64,000 bases of DNA. It comes from Chitinophaga filiformis (GTDB taxonomy: Bacteria; Bacteroidota; Bacteroidia; Chitinophagales; Chitinophagaceae). Shown in pieces: positions 9,444 to 18,942 of the stretch. Each line of letters opens with the position of its first letter. Within the stretch, counting starts at the first letter, position 1. The stretch spans positions 62,001 to 126,000 of the forward strand of contig NZ_JAKIRP010000004.1 of assembly GCF_021646545.1 (NCBI RefSeq), read 5' to 3'. The notes beneath the pieces are model-generated. The model had not been told where the DNA came from and did not search any database. It worked only from the letters and a program-made list of their open reading frames with translations. A program made the position numbers and the translations under genes.

Positions 9444-10499
9444 TTATAGATCTTTTTTCTTCTGTATGGAGCCGACCTGAAAGCGCTGTTTTGCCAACTG
9501 TATTGCCAAATGTAATTTCTGTTGCAAGACCTCCTTTGGAGGCAACTCAAGAAGATATTGTGCAACATGTATACCCGCTGCATCGAGCTCTAATAGCTCT
9601 ATCAATTCATCATTCTTATCAGCACAAAGTATCAATCCGATTGGGGATAGTTCATGTGGTTGTTGCTCATATTTAGCTAACCAGCGAAGATATAATTCCA
9701 TTTGGCTTTTATGGCTATGCTCAAATTTACCGAGCTTTAGATCTATTGCAACCAGACGTCTTAACTTACGATGATAAAATAAAAGATCTATATAATAATC
9801 CGTATCATCAATAGAAATACGTTTTTGCCTGGATAAAAATGCGAAGTCATTACCCAGCTCCAAAATAAATAACTGCAACTGATATATAATACTTTGCTCC
9901 AGATCTCTTTCGCTATAGCTATCCTGTAGCCCTAAAAAATTCAGAATATATGGATCTTTAAATGTAAGATCCGTTGTCATTTCTTTATTGCTCCGTAAGA
10001 GTTCAAGATCATTTTGAATTATTAACTCTGGCTTCTTGCTAATAGCTGTACGCTCATACAACATAGAATTTATCCGCTCCTGTAGTTGGCGGCTGCTCCA
10101 TCTTTCATTTGACGCCATTGTCAGGTAAAACTCACGTTGCAGCTGATCTTTGAGATAAACAATTGATTTTATATGTGTCCAGCTTAATTGTCTCTGCACC
10201 GCGGAGACAATTTGTGCCTCTGAAAAAGTCTCTGCACAGCGGAGACAATGCCGTAGCGTCTTGTCATCTCAACCTTTACCAAAGGCTTCTATCAGCTGGT
10301 TAGACAATTTCTTTACAACCTCCTTCCCGTAGTCAGCTCTTTGATTTCCTAAAACATACTTATTTAATTTTGTCCCTATGTTTCAATATAATGATACCAA
10401 TTCTGTATTTACCTTCACCAGCACCTTCTGCCTGCTACTTTCAATTAGATGTTTTATTTCGTTAAATAACAGTCGTTCTTCTTTTATCAATTTACTCAT
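9444..10499 (-). pseudogene. DUF1016/YhcG-type PDDEXK nuclease gene, inactivated by two in-frame TGA codons
   Basis: Read from an ATG at 10499 (MSKLIKEERLLFNEI) the frame stays open for 352 codons, the normal full length of DUF1016 proteins, apart from two TGA codons at 10383-10385 (codon 39) and 10269-10271 (codon 77). Both fall where relatives have an aromatic residue, usually Trp: SLY[stop]NIGTKLNK and GKG[stop]DDKTLRH. The C-terminal PDDEXK-like core is intact (YYIDLLFYHR, VAIDLKLGKFE, QMELYLRWL). No indel is needed to align the halves. A shorter product could start inside the frame (about 251 aa from 10199) but would lack the N-terminal domain. Family members occur in defence and mobile-element settings. 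TGA is a normal stop elsewhere in this window, so recoding is unlikely. Confidence 0.85.
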
Positions 10500-10663
10500 C
10501 GTTCCGGAATAATTTTAAGTTGGAAGATTTAGCTGTATTTATTAAAATTATTGCATCCAGGAAGAATTAACAAATCTATTGCAAAAAGTCCCTTCTTATA
10601 AGCTGTTGAATTTCATTCAGATTATCAAAGAATTAGTTCGATAATTGTCCCTCCCACACCGCT

Positions 10664-10704
10664 AAAGGGGACTGATCATCAAAAAAATGATCGGTCCCTT
10701 TTTC
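10664..10704 (+). terminator. Terminator-like hairpin in the gap 10500-10812
   Basis: GGGACTGATCAT (10668-10679) pairs with ATGATCGGTCCC (10688-10699) around a short A-rich loop, followed by TTTTTCG on the plus strand; the minus strand has a weaker TTT. It could end transcription of the minus-strand SDR gene or a plus-strand transcript I cannot identify. The rest of the 313-bp gap has no convincing gene. Confidence 0.55.
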
Positions 10705-10812
10705 GTTTCTTGTCCAATCCCTTTGGCGTCGGGCAATCCGGGGCAAAGGCGTTTCTGCTGTAACCAATGCCTGCGGACATTCTAAGTAATGTTTTAAAGT
10801 CGCCGGAGACAC

Positions 10813-11565
10813 TTACAGCCCCACACCACCAGTTACCTCGATCCGCTGTCCATTCACCCATCTGGCGTCATCACTGCAAAGGAAGGACACTACACCACCC
10901 ACATCATCAGGCACACCGACACGCCCCAGCGCTGTGATACCTTCTACAAATTTGCGCATCTCAGGACTGTCTTCCATAGCAGCACCACCAAAGATAGCTC
11001 CGGGCGCCACTACATTTGCTGTGATGCCTCTTGACCCAAGTTCAGCCGCCAGATACCTGGTATATACATCCAGGCCACCCTTCATAATTCCGTAAGCCGA
11101 AGCACCCGGGTAGGAGATCCTTGATACAGCAGATGAAATGTTTACAATTTTTCCACCATCCTGCAGTAGTGGTAACATTTTCTGAGTGAGGAAGTAAATA
11201 CCTTTCAGATGGATGTTCATCATCTCATCGAATTTGCTTTCAGTGGTTGCCTCAATGGGCGCAGTATAACTGGTACCTGCGTTGTTGATCAGGAAGTCAA
11301 AGCGAGTCCTTCCAAATGTGGTGTCCAATGTATTGCTTAGCTGTACTGCAAAGGCTTCAAAACTCTTAACATCTGTCGTATTGAGTGGCAGGGCTGCAGC
11401 CTTACGGCCCAGTGCATGAATAGCGGCTACCGCCTCTTCCGCACTTGCCTTGTTGTTAATGTAAGTGATAATGATATCGTTGCCTTTCTCTGCCAGGCTT
11501 AGTGCAATATTCCGACCGATACCCCTTCCTCCTCCTGTTATTAACGCAATTTTTGATGTGCTCAT
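10813..11565 (-). CDS. SDR family NAD(P)-dependent oxidoreductase
   Basis: 250 aa from ATG at 11565 (MSTSKIALITGGGRGIGRN); an upstream in-frame start at 11616 adds a poor hydrophobic tail. Classical short-chain dehydrogenase: cofactor motif TGGGRGIG, NNAG at about residue 95, and catalytic Ser-Tyr-Lys with YGIMK. The C-terminus WVNGQRIEVTGGVGL is typical of 3-oxoacyl-ACP-reductase-like members. It lies 79 bp downstream of an AraC gene on the same strand, which may control it. Substrate unknown. Confidence 0.92.
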   Translation of the reverse strand: MSTSKIALITGGGRGIGRNIALSLAEKGNDIIITYINNKASAEEAVAAIHALGRKAAALPLNTTDVKSFEAFAVQLSNTLDTTFGRTRFDFLINNAGTSYTAPIEATTESKFDEMMNIHLKGIYFLTQKMLPLLQDGGKIVNISSAVSRISYPGASAYGIMKGGLDVYTRYLAAELGSRGITANVVAPGAIFGGAAMEDSPEMRKFVEGITALGRVGVPDDVGGVVSFLCSDDARWVNGQRIEVTGGVGL

Positions 11566-11644
11566 TTGTTGTACTGTTTTGATTAAAAGACAGTACAAAA
11601 TTGCGGCAATTGCCAAATGGAGTCTATGTTATCAGCAATCCATT

Positions 11645-12595
11645 TTATGTATAATTCAAACTTTTTGCCTGGGAGCGATAAGTACCTGGAGGAATAGAGG
11701 TTTCGTTCTTAAAGAACTTGGCGAAATGCGCAAAGTCTGAAAACCCAAGGCTATCGGCGATTTCGGCGATAGTCCAGTTTGTTTGACGTAGTAAGATCTG
11801 CGCCTCCTTCAGTATCCTTCCGGCTATCAGTGCAGATGTTGTCAGGCCGGTGGTTTCTTTTAATATTTTATTCAGGTGATTGACATGTATAGAGAGCTCC
11901 TTAGCATAATCCCCTGCAGTTCGCAACTTGATTTGCTGATGAGGATTGTCCAGCGGGAACTGCCTCTCCAGCAGCTCAATAAACAGGGACGTTGTGCGTG
12001 CGAAATTGCTGTGATTGGGATGAGGCATTATCGTTGACTGCAACTGTTGCCCGAAATGGATGAGCTCAAGTGTGTAAGTACGCAGCAGATCATATTTGTA
12101 AGCATAAGTTGAGGCGATGGCGGTATGCATCTTTTCATAGATGCTCTTCACAATTTTCACATCCGCCTTCTCAAGCGGGAACAAAGGATGCTCAGGCGAT
12201 TTATAGATCGGCAGTTCGTCCAGCACCACACCGCTCCTGGTTGGATGAAGGAACTCTGGCGTGAACACACAACACATGCCCGACTGTCTTTCCATCGGCA
12301 ACCATGTTATAGGACTTTTGGGCGTCGTAAATACCAACGTTGGCTGCGAAAGGCTTTTAATGCCATCAGGGTAGCCGATCTTTGAATGGCCTATCAACAG
12401 ACTGATTTTATAAAACGTACGGCATTGATAAGGTTGGGTCGGCAGATCCTGAACGGTCTGCCGGATCTTTGATACATTGAAGACATTGAAATGACCAATC
12501 TCATCCTGAATACCGGCTGGCAACAAGGCGCTTAGCTCCAGAGGTGAGCCTGAAGCGAAGCGTCTGTCAAGATCATTAAACGATACACTGTCCAT
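11645..12595 (-). CDS. AraC family transcriptional regulator
   Basis: 316 aa. The N-terminal sensing half is unassigned; the C-terminal ~100 residues hold two helix-turn-helix motifs (YAKELSIHVNHLNKILKETTG and IAEIADSLGFSDFAHFAKFFK), ending GTYRSQAKSLN. A TAAATTTG box on the minus strand (12615-12622) lies about 20 nt before the ATG and is a likely promoter. It precedes the SDR gene in the same orientation and is its probable activator. Confidence 0.92.
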   Translation of the reverse strand: MDSVSFNDLDRRFASGSPLELSALLPAGIQDEIGHFNVFNVSKIRQTVQDLPTQPYQCRTFYKISLLIGHSKIGYPDGIKSLSQPTLVFTTPKSPITWLPMERQSGMCCVFTPEFLHPTRSGVVLDELPIYKSPEHPLFPLEKADVKIVKSIYEKMHTAIASTYAYKYDLLRTYTLELIHFGQQLQSTIMPHPNHSNFARTTSLFIELLERQFPLDNPHQQIKLRTAGDYAKELSIHVNHLNKILKETTGLTTSALIAGRILKEAQILLRQTNWTIAEIADSLGFSDFAHFAKFFKNETSIPPGTYRSQAKSLNYT

Positions 12596-12644
12596 AGCAT
12601 GTATATGTATAAATCAAATTTAGCCAAATTTTCTGACTGACCGT

Positions 12645-13778
12645 TTACAAGCTGCCATGAAAGAAATCTCTAAGTTCTTTAGCATATAGATCAGGCACAT
12701 TCAACGCGGCAAAATGACTGCCTTTTTCTATGATATTAAATCGTTGCACATTCACTTTCCTGTTGACCCATTCTATTGGAAAAGGAGCTTCTCCCGGGAA
12801 TAAGGACACGCCGGTCGGAACTTCAACCTTCATTTCCGATTTTAGCCCTGTTGACCAGGCGGCCTTACCTTCCTCAGCATATGTACGGATCGAGGTATTA
12901 ATGGTTTGTGTAATCCAATATATCATGATATTAGTGATTAGTTCGTCTTTCGTGTAGTGACCGTCCATATTTTCAGGTTTACCCGACCAACCATGGAACT
13001 TTTCAATTATCCAGGATGCCAGGCCCACAGGGGAATCGTTTAAGCCGTAACCTAGTGTCTGAGGCTTTGTCGTCTGCATAAGGTTAAACGCTCCTTCGGC
13101 AAAAAACCATTGTTGAATAAAGCGGCCAAACTCCTGCTCCGGCGCTGACATCGTTGACCAGTCTTCCTGTCCGTTTGGATAGCCAACGTCCGTTATATGG
13201 ATAGCAGAAACCTGTGAAGGATACTGATTGGCCAATGACTTGCTGATTGTTGAACCAATATCGCCTCCCGCGGCAAAAAACGTTTGGTATCCTAATACCT
13301 CTGTCATCAGCTTAGCCCATAAACGGGCAGTTTGGTCACTGCTTTGGGGAACTTTGTCCGAAAACCCAAACCCAGGTATGGAGGGGATGACAAGGTCAAA
13401 AGCCTCCTCTGCATTGCCGTTATGGCTTTCGGGATCAGTAAGCATAGGGATCACTTTATGAAACCTATAGAAGCTATCGGGCCAGCCATGCGTTAATATC
13501 AGAGGTTTGGCATTCTTAGATTTTCCCTTAACATATATAAAATGCACATTGATACCATCTATTTCTGTCTTAAACTGAGGAAATTTATTCAGATAGGTTT
13601 CCTGTGTTCTCCAATCATATTTATGCTGCCAATGATCTACCAGTTCACGTAAATACCCTGGGTTGGTACCATAATGCCAGTCAGCGTTTTCTGGCTCATC
13701 AGTCCAGCGCGTCTGTTTTAATCTTGCAGATAGATCGCTCAAAACTTCCTGTGGTACTTCTATTTTAAAAGGTGTCAT
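12645..13778 (-). CDS. Epoxide hydrolase (EHN domain, alpha/beta hydrolase)
   Basis: 377 aa. The N-terminal EHN domain begins MTPFKIEVPQEVLSDLSARL and has WTDEPENADWHYG. The alpha/beta hydrolase core shows oxyanion motif LTHGWPDSFYRF and nucleophile elbow AGGDIGS (Asp nucleophile, where relatives usually have GGDWG). FNIIEKGSHFAALNVPDLYAKELRDFF near the C-terminus carries the catalytic His. Relatives open epoxides in juvenile-hormone-like or xenobiotic compounds; the substrate here is unknown. The gene is monocistronic. Confidence 0.92.
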   Translation of the reverse strand: MTPFKIEVPQEVLSDLSARLKQTRWTDEPENADWHYGTNPGYLRELVDHWQHKYDWRTQETYLNKFPQFKTEIDGINVHFIYVKGKSKNAKPLILTHGWPDSFYRFHKVIPMLTDPESHNGNAEEAFDLVIPSIPGFGFSDKVPQSSDQTARLWAKLMTEVLGYQTFFAAGGDIGSTISKSLANQYPSQVSAIHITDVGYPNGQEDWSTMSAPEQEFGRFIQQWFFAEGAFNLMQTTKPQTLGYGLNDSPVGLASWIIEKFHGWSGKPENMDGHYTKDELITNIMIYWITQTINTSIRTYAEEGKAAWSTGLKSEMKVEVPTGVSLFPGEAPFPIEWVNRKVNVQRFNIIEKGSHFAALNVPDLYAKELRDFFHGSL

Positions 13779-13801
13779 GTGGGTTACTTTTTTTGTTTAC
13801 A

Positions 13802-13809
13802 CAAATTTA
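13802..13809 (-). promoter_or_regulatory. -7 box for the epoxide hydrolase gene
   Basis: TAAATTTG on the minus strand is an exact TAnnTTTG match 23 nt before the ATG at 13778. No good -33 box was seen. Confidence 0.5.
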
Positions 13810-13856
13810 GCGGCCTCCCACTTAAACCCATTGTAAAAAATTTACCTGCCCATAAC

Positions 13857-14696
13857 CTAAGGATTAGCAGGAGGTTGTAAAATCATATCCGCAACAAGAC
13901 TATTTTCCTCCATCTCCATTTGTGATAGCAAATATTGCGTCGGTTTGATGCCGGTAAACTGGGTAAATTCTTTGACAAAATGTGCCTGATCATAATAATC
14001 ATACTCATTGACAAGCGACAACCAGTCTGTCTTCTCCTTAAAGGCTTGAATGTCCTTAATCACCTTTTGAAACCTATGGAGCCTTTGCAGGTATTTGGTT
14101 GAAAAACCAGTATGTTGTTTGACGATATGTATGACATGTTTCTGGGAGTAACCGGATTTTTTTATTAACCAATCAATGGGTTTTTCAATGTTCCTGTCAA
14201 TAAATTTCACCAGAGAATCTTCAAAGCGCAGATCGTTAGTGTATCGCAGGAAATAACTTTCAATATGTCCAAACAACTGCAGGACATCAGCTGTATTAAT
14301 AAGTTTTTGGTATAAATCCTTAAAGGAATTACCTAAAAGCAATTCGGCTTCCAGACAAACAGGATGGATGGCTGTTATAGGGATCTTTGTTAGTGCATAA
14401 AAACCACCGGTTGTGAAGCGTACACTGAGAATACTTGAATCCTGCCTGTTTTCATATAAAATAGCCTGTGTTTGTGTACCCGATATCCAGGCATTTTTCA
14501 TCACCCTCTTCTCTTTCAGATCAGTGTCAAGGAAAGCAGTATTGATGGTCTTTTCCTGCAGTTCAATGACCAGGTTGACACCTCTATCCGGAAGCTCTTT
14601 GATATACGGGATGGCGGAATTTGAGCCACTAACATACACGATATGTTGAATGTAATCAGATAAAGGATAAGCCGGTATATGTTTATGGAACTTCAT
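13857..14696 (-). CDS. AraC family transcriptional regulator
   Basis: 279 aa. N-terminal half of the DUF6597-like type (PYIKELPDRGVNLVIEL; VRFTTGGFYALTKIP), C-terminal HTH pair ending YYDQAHFVKEFTQFTGIKPT, which is the AraC signature with the GIKPTQYL tail. It lies downstream of the epoxide hydrolase stop in window order but upstream of it in transcription direction (78-bp gap), so it may regulate that gene. Confidence 0.9.
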   Translation of the reverse strand: MKFHKHIPAYPLSDYIQHIVYVSGSNSAIPYIKELPDRGVNLVIELQEKTINTAFLDTDLKEKRVMKNAWISGTQTQAILYENRQDSSILSVRFTTGGFYALTKIPITAIHPVCLEAELLLGNSFKDLYQKLINTADVLQLFGHIESYFLRYTNDLRFEDSLVKFIDRNIEKPIDWLIKKSGYSQKHVIHIVKQHTGFSTKYLQRLHRFQKVIKDIQAFKEKTDWLSLVNEYDYYDQAHFVKEFTQFTGIKPTQYLLSQMEMEENSLVADMILQPPANP

Positions 14697-15055
14697 GATC
14701 TATGGATAATTTCTGCCAAAAAATCTGAAAAAACAAATAAATAATCCTTTCATACTGGCGCTTAAGGGCAGCCTGGCTAACTGGTAAACCTGCTCCAGAT
14801 CCCGGGCAAATTAGTTCCACAATTGCCTCCCGCAGACCGTAAATAACTGGTGAGTTTAGCTAAAGATCAAAGAGGACGTGCCAAAAATAAATGAGCCTCC
14901 TGAGAATAGCTTAAAAGCCTGTCGGTCTCCGTCAGGTATCCGAATAAAAAGAACCCGTATCTTACTTTTGACACGGGCTCTTTGCATTATCATTCGATTA
15001 TCTTGCAGGACGAGAAACCCTGTTGGAGGCTGTACGGTGGCAAGATATCCCAACA
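14697..15055. other. Intergenic gap, no gene seen
   Basis: 359 bp between the AraC gene start and the GH39 stop. Short open frames on both strands here have no recognisable sequence. The only structure is the terminator-like hairpin at 14943-14983. Confidence 0.5.
14943..14983 (-). terminator. Terminator-like hairpin after the GH39 gene
   Basis: AAAGAACCCGT (14948-14958) and ACGGGCTCTTT (14973-14983) pair with one A-C mismatch; on the minus strand the stem is followed by CTTTTTATT. It lies about 75 nt past the GH39 stop at 15056. Confidence 0.5.
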
Positions 15056-16660
15056 CTATCGCTGGCTTTTGCTGTCCGGAGCTGCCAGGCTAAGAAAGAA
15101 AACATCATTCTCCCGCATCTCAAGCTCCTTTAAAACAGGTTTCCCGCCTTTTACTGTAATGGTCTCCTTCGAAACCGGCGCGCCATCGTTTCTTTTTTTA
15201 ATCTGCTCCACCTGTTGCCTTGTAAGTTGCGACGGCCTCCCCATCGATAGATAGTCAGCATAAGCGTCATTGCTCCGGTACCCCACTTTATATACTTCAA
15301 GAACATATGTACCGTCGGGTACGTTTGAAATATTGATCTTCAGCTTTCCTTTGGATTTTGATGGCAGGTCACGGATGTAATAATCCTGGTTATGAACTGA
15401 ATCTCCCGGGTGTGTATTGGTGAAGTCCCAGGCCAGCAACTGGACATTCCCTGATACATCTTTGCAAGCCCAGGAAGCGGAATCCTTATTCACCAATTCA
15501 GTATTTCCCAGGCGGTTCAGGAACTGATATGCATAAAATACCGGCTTGTTAATACCCTGGATGTTCAACATTCCAAATCCTCCATGAAAAGGTGTATATC
15601 GGGGTCCCGCCTCTTCGAAAATATCAGTGAACACCCAATACGACATAGAATTCGCCGCATTGCCCACCTGCTTTAGCTTTTGCAGCACATACGCGGCTTC
15701 ATGATAGCTATCGTGAATTGGATCGGATGGCGTATAAGACGCGCTCCATTCAGTGTAATGCAGTTCCAGATCAGGCAGTGGTGAGCCAGTAATTTCTTTC
15801 CGTGACTGAAGTACATCACCGCTGACGCTCGCAGGATTTTTATCGAGTACCGTACCGGAGTTGCCAAATTCATCAAGATATCCCTGTTTTACACCATAGG
15901 CATGTGTGCTTACAAAATCTACCGGCACCTTATTTTTATAACAGTAATCGATAAATTCACTTTCCCATGCCGCACCCGCTGTTGCCGGACCGCCTACCCT
16001 GTATTCCTTATTTACACGCTTAATGGCCTCAGCAGAATACTTATACAACTTGAAATAGTCCTGCTGTGTTCCTGACCAGAATCCGGGCGAAAGATTCGGT
16101 TCATTCCACACCTCGAAATACCAGGTCTTTACCTCATCAGCACCATATCGTTCTGTGAAATGTGCTGTAAGGGCATGAATCAGACCGGCCCATTTATCAT
16201 AATCCTTCGGCGGGGTTACGTTACCACGCCACCAGAAAATGGTTTCATTGCCACTGGCAAGCGCGCCAGGCATGAATCCTAATTCAACAAAAGGCTTCAT
16301 TCCGATGCTTTGCAGAAAATCGAACAACACATCGACGTACATGAAATTGTATTCGGGATTGCCATTCTTATCCTCCTTATAAACGGCCATGTCGTCTGTT
16401 AAAAGTCCGTGCATTCGTATGTACCTGAAACCACATTCTTTTTTCACATAGGCTAGTTGCTGCTGCCAGTCGGCCCTTAATCCCTCATTAGCCCTGCCTG
16501 CACCTACACACTCCTTGAACATCGTATTCAAAGGGCCTTTCTGTTGGCGGAAGTCAATATTGATAAGCCTTTCCGGTTTCCCGTCACTTTTCTTCCGGGC
16601 AAATGTAACGCTTGCCATGAGACAAGCCATCAGCAATAAGGTAACAGTAGTTTTTCTCAT
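15056..16660 (-). CDS. Glycoside hydrolase family 39 (beta-xylosidase-like), secreted
   Basis: 534 aa with a Sec signal peptide (MRKTTVTLLLMACLMASVTFA). A TIM-barrel glycosidase: GFRYIRMHGLL, acid/base Glu in WYFEVWNEPNLSPGFW, nucleophile Glu in LELHYTEWSASY. These fit GH39 (xylosidase/iduronidase-type) enzymes. A C-terminal beta-domain follows (GTYVLEVYKVGYRSNDAY). Export to the periplasm or surface is inferred from the signal peptide. No SusCD pair is adjacent, so it is a stand-alone enzyme. A TAACTTTG box on the minus strand at 16871-16878 could be its promoter, giving a leader of about 200 nt. Confidence 0.88.
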   Translation of the reverse strand: MRKTTVTLLLMACLMASVTFARKKSDGKPERLINIDFRQQKGPLNTMFKECVGAGRANEGLRADWQQQLAYVKKECGFRYIRMHGLLTDDMAVYKEDKNGNPEYNFMYVDVLFDFLQSIGMKPFVELGFMPGALASGNETIFWWRGNVTPPKDYDKWAGLIHALTAHFTERYGADEVKTWYFEVWNEPNLSPGFWSGTQQDYFKLYKYSAEAIKRVNKEYRVGGPATAGAAWESEFIDYCYKNKVPVDFVSTHAYGVKQGYLDEFGNSGTVLDKNPASVSGDVLQSRKEITGSPLPDLELHYTEWSASYTPSDPIHDSYHEAAYVLQKLKQVGNAANSMSYWVFTDIFEEAGPRYTPFHGGFGMLNIQGINKPVFYAYQFLNRLGNTELVNKDSASWACKDVSGNVQLLAWDFTNTHPGDSVHNQDYYIRDLPSKSKGKLKINISNVPDGTYVLEVYKVGYRSNDAYADYLSMGRPSQLTRQQVEQIKKRNDGAPVSKETITVKGGKPVLKELEMRENDVFFLSLAAPDSKSQR

Positions 16661-17088
16661 TCTTTACAAAGCTATTTATTATAATAATTTCACTATGTTT
16701 CGCACAACGTCGTCGATGCCGAGGTCACGGCTCTTTATTCCTTAAGATGTTATTTTATTGTTCATATCCAGAGGAACACCCGCAGAGGTGATGCATAAAA
16801 AATGGAGAACATAAGCCGGATGGCGGTATAAAAACTTCATAACCAGCATTTTCATCGTGGAATAATAAGACAAAGTTATACCGCTCCGTTTGTAATAAGG
16901 GGGTGCATATGTTTTGAAATAGGGTATAAAATGTTACAACTGCCGAAAAACATGACCTTATCAACAGGACATATCTGTTTTAATTGTCAATTGGACTATT
17001 ATCAACGCATCTTTAACACCGGAATCATATAATAATTCAAAACAAATTATTCCGTAGATTTAAGACAACATAAAGTAACCCAATTACC
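16661..17088. other. Intergenic gap between divergent genes
   Basis: 428 bp shared by GH39 (minus) and the serine hydrolase (plus). It holds the minus-strand TAACTTTG box at 16871-16878. A 69-codon minus-strand frame (16755-16964) has no recognisable features and is not called. AT-rich toward 17088, as expected for a promoter region. Confidence 0.5.
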
Positions 17089-18702
17089 ATGACCTCGCGC
17101 CGTACCTTTCTCAGACAATCTTCTCTGATCACCACAGGTCTGATGACCAGTAGTCTGTTGGCCGAAGGCTTCCCTTCCATACCAGGGTCCCCTTCTGATC
17201 AACTCCGCTCAAACCTGAAGCACACCATGCAAATGTTGCGCATTCCAGGCATGCTGGCGGCGGTGGTAAAAGATGGTCAGCTGAGTTTTGTGCAGTGCGA
17301 AGGCTTTGCTGACCTTGAGCGTAAGGCGCCTATGCGTCAGGATATCATCTTCCCCGTGGCATCTTTGACGAAAACTTTTGCGGCAGTAATCATGGCCCAA
17401 TATGACCAGGAAGGGAAAGCCTCTCTGAACGACTATGTCCTCGACTACCCTTTTCTGTCGGTAGGCTTTACCCCTGAGCGCCTTCCAAGTCCTGATGTGC
17501 GCATCTGGCACGCGCTGAGCCATACGTCTGAAGGAGTGCCGGGAACGGAATACATTTACAACGGCGGGCGGTATAATTTCGTGTATGGTGTTTACGAACA
17601 TATAAGTGGAAACACTACACATTATGAGGCTTTTGCAGATGAAGTAAAGAAACGCGTTGCTACGCCGCTGGGAATGCAACATACATATCCGGGATACCCG
17701 AAAGACAAAACGCTGGATCCATCCAGGATCGTTACCACCTATCAGCTGGACAAAGCAACCGGCAGATTTTCAATTCCGGATAAGAACCAGGCCACGCAGA
17801 CAATCTTATATCCTTCAGCAAACCTGTTTACTTCACTGGAGGATCTGGTCAAATACACTAATGCCCTCGACAATAACCTCCTGATCAGCAAGGATACCTA
17901 TACCAGGATCACTACTCCGGTGGTGACACCCCAGGGAAGGAAGCATCCCTATGGCATTGGCTGGGCCAGCCAGTTATTTGAAGATAAACAGGTACACTGG
18001 CACTATGGATATGGCGACTCATTTGCGGCACTGATAGTGCGTGTTCCCTCCGAGCGCCTGACCTTTATTTTATTCAGTAATGCGGTACCTGCATCTGAGG
18101 CATTCCGGCTGGGTTATGGGAACCTGATGAGTTCTCCCTTTGCAGTGTCCTTTCTACATCATTTTGTGGCAAAGAATAAGCTAAAGGATGATGGCTTTGA
18201 TCTGCTCTTTCCGCAGGCAATGACGCTTTATTACCAGGAACAAACGCTTGGCGCCCATGAAGGCGGAGCCAAAGCATTGCTACGAAACCTTGCAGCAAAA
18301 GAACCAGAACGGTTTAAGCAGCCGGATCTTATGCTACTTTGGCTGATGACGACCATTGCAGACAAAGAATTGTCTGAACTTACGGAAAAGGGAATTGAAG
18401 CTTATAAGAACAGCGGACGGTTTCAACCGGATATTCACTTGCAGATTGCCCAATACTACCAGCAAATCGGAAAAGCAGAAGCGTCACGCTCCTGGTATCA
18501 TCTTTTAGCAGATAGTACCGGCTTTGAAGAGCAAGGGTCCGTACGCGATGCCTGTACATATTTGGGTAAACATTACCTTTCGGTCGGGCAGGTACAGCAA
18601 GGCAGAAAATATCTGTGGAAAGAAGTAATGGCTAACCGAATAATGAATAACAGCACCGATGATGCAGCAGTTAAGATAGCGCTAATGAACACCGGTAAGT
18701 AA
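17089..18702 (+). CDS. Class C beta-lactamase-fold serine hydrolase, exported
   Basis: 537 aa. N-terminus MTSRRTFLRQSSLITTGLM has a twin-Arg-like export signal. The catalytic SxxK is in PVASLTKTFAAVIM, YxN in GRYNFVYG, and the third motif HYGYGDSF replaces KTG. The C-terminal ~180 residues are a helical, TPR-like extension (IAQYYQQIGKAEASRSWYHLL). The family includes D-Ala-D-Ala peptidases and esterases; this one is more likely a hydrolase of unknown substrate than a resistance beta-lactamase. Monocistronic. Confidence 0.88.
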   Translation: MTSRRTFLRQSSLITTGLMTSSLLAEGFPSIPGSPSDQLRSNLKHTMQMLRIPGMLAAVVKDGQLSFVQCEGFADLERKAPMRQDIIFPVASLTKTFAAVIMAQYDQEGKASLNDYVLDYPFLSVGFTPERLPSPDVRIWHALSHTSEGVPGTEYIYNGGRYNFVYGVYEHISGNTTHYEAFADEVKKRVATPLGMQHTYPGYPKDKTLDPSRIVTTYQLDKATGRFSIPDKNQATQTILYPSANLFTSLEDLVKYTNALDNNLLISKDTYTRITTPVVTPQGRKHPYGIGWASQLFEDKQVHWHYGYGDSFAALIVRVPSERLTFILFSNAVPASEAFRLGYGNLMSSPFAVSFLHHFVAKNKLKDDGFDLLFPQAMTLYYQEQTLGAHEGGAKALLRNLAAKEPERFKQPDLMLLWLMTTIADKELSELTEKGIEAYKNSGRFQPDIHLQIAQYYQQIGKAEASRSWYHLLADSTGFEEQGSVRDACTYLGKHYLSVGQVQQGRKYLWKEVMANRIMNNSTDDAAVKIALMNTGK

Positions 18703-18942
18703 TGGCGGATTTCGGCTCCCCGGAAAAAGCAATGGACTACTGGGAAACTTCGAGTCGATAACAACAAAAATTATCAGAAATTTCTTATTTAAGCTATATT
18801 TATCAATGTTTAAGGAATACTAAAATTCCAACCTATGATAGGCATGAATAAAAAGCCTTTGTATGTTGATGCATGTCACCATAAAACTTCATCAGCAAAT
18901 TTCAAATCCCCTTTATTGTTTTAATCAACAAAAGTCACCACA

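Noticed and set aside
10269..10385. TGA read as Trp in the DUF1016 frame (recoding)
   Set aside because: TGA ends normal genes elsewhere in the window (for example the MFS gene at 28118), so the code is standard.
10640..10663. GTTCGAT followed by GTCCCTCCCACACCGC, like the 3' end of a tRNA
   Set aside because: No matching 5' half, D arm or anticodon arm upstream and no good T-stem; also not a copy of the tRNA-Asp 3' end, so not an att site.
16755..16964. 69-codon minus-strand gene between GH39 and the serine hydrolase
   Set aside because: Cys/Phe-rich without family resemblance, no promoter or ribosome site, in a region expected to hold divergent promoters.
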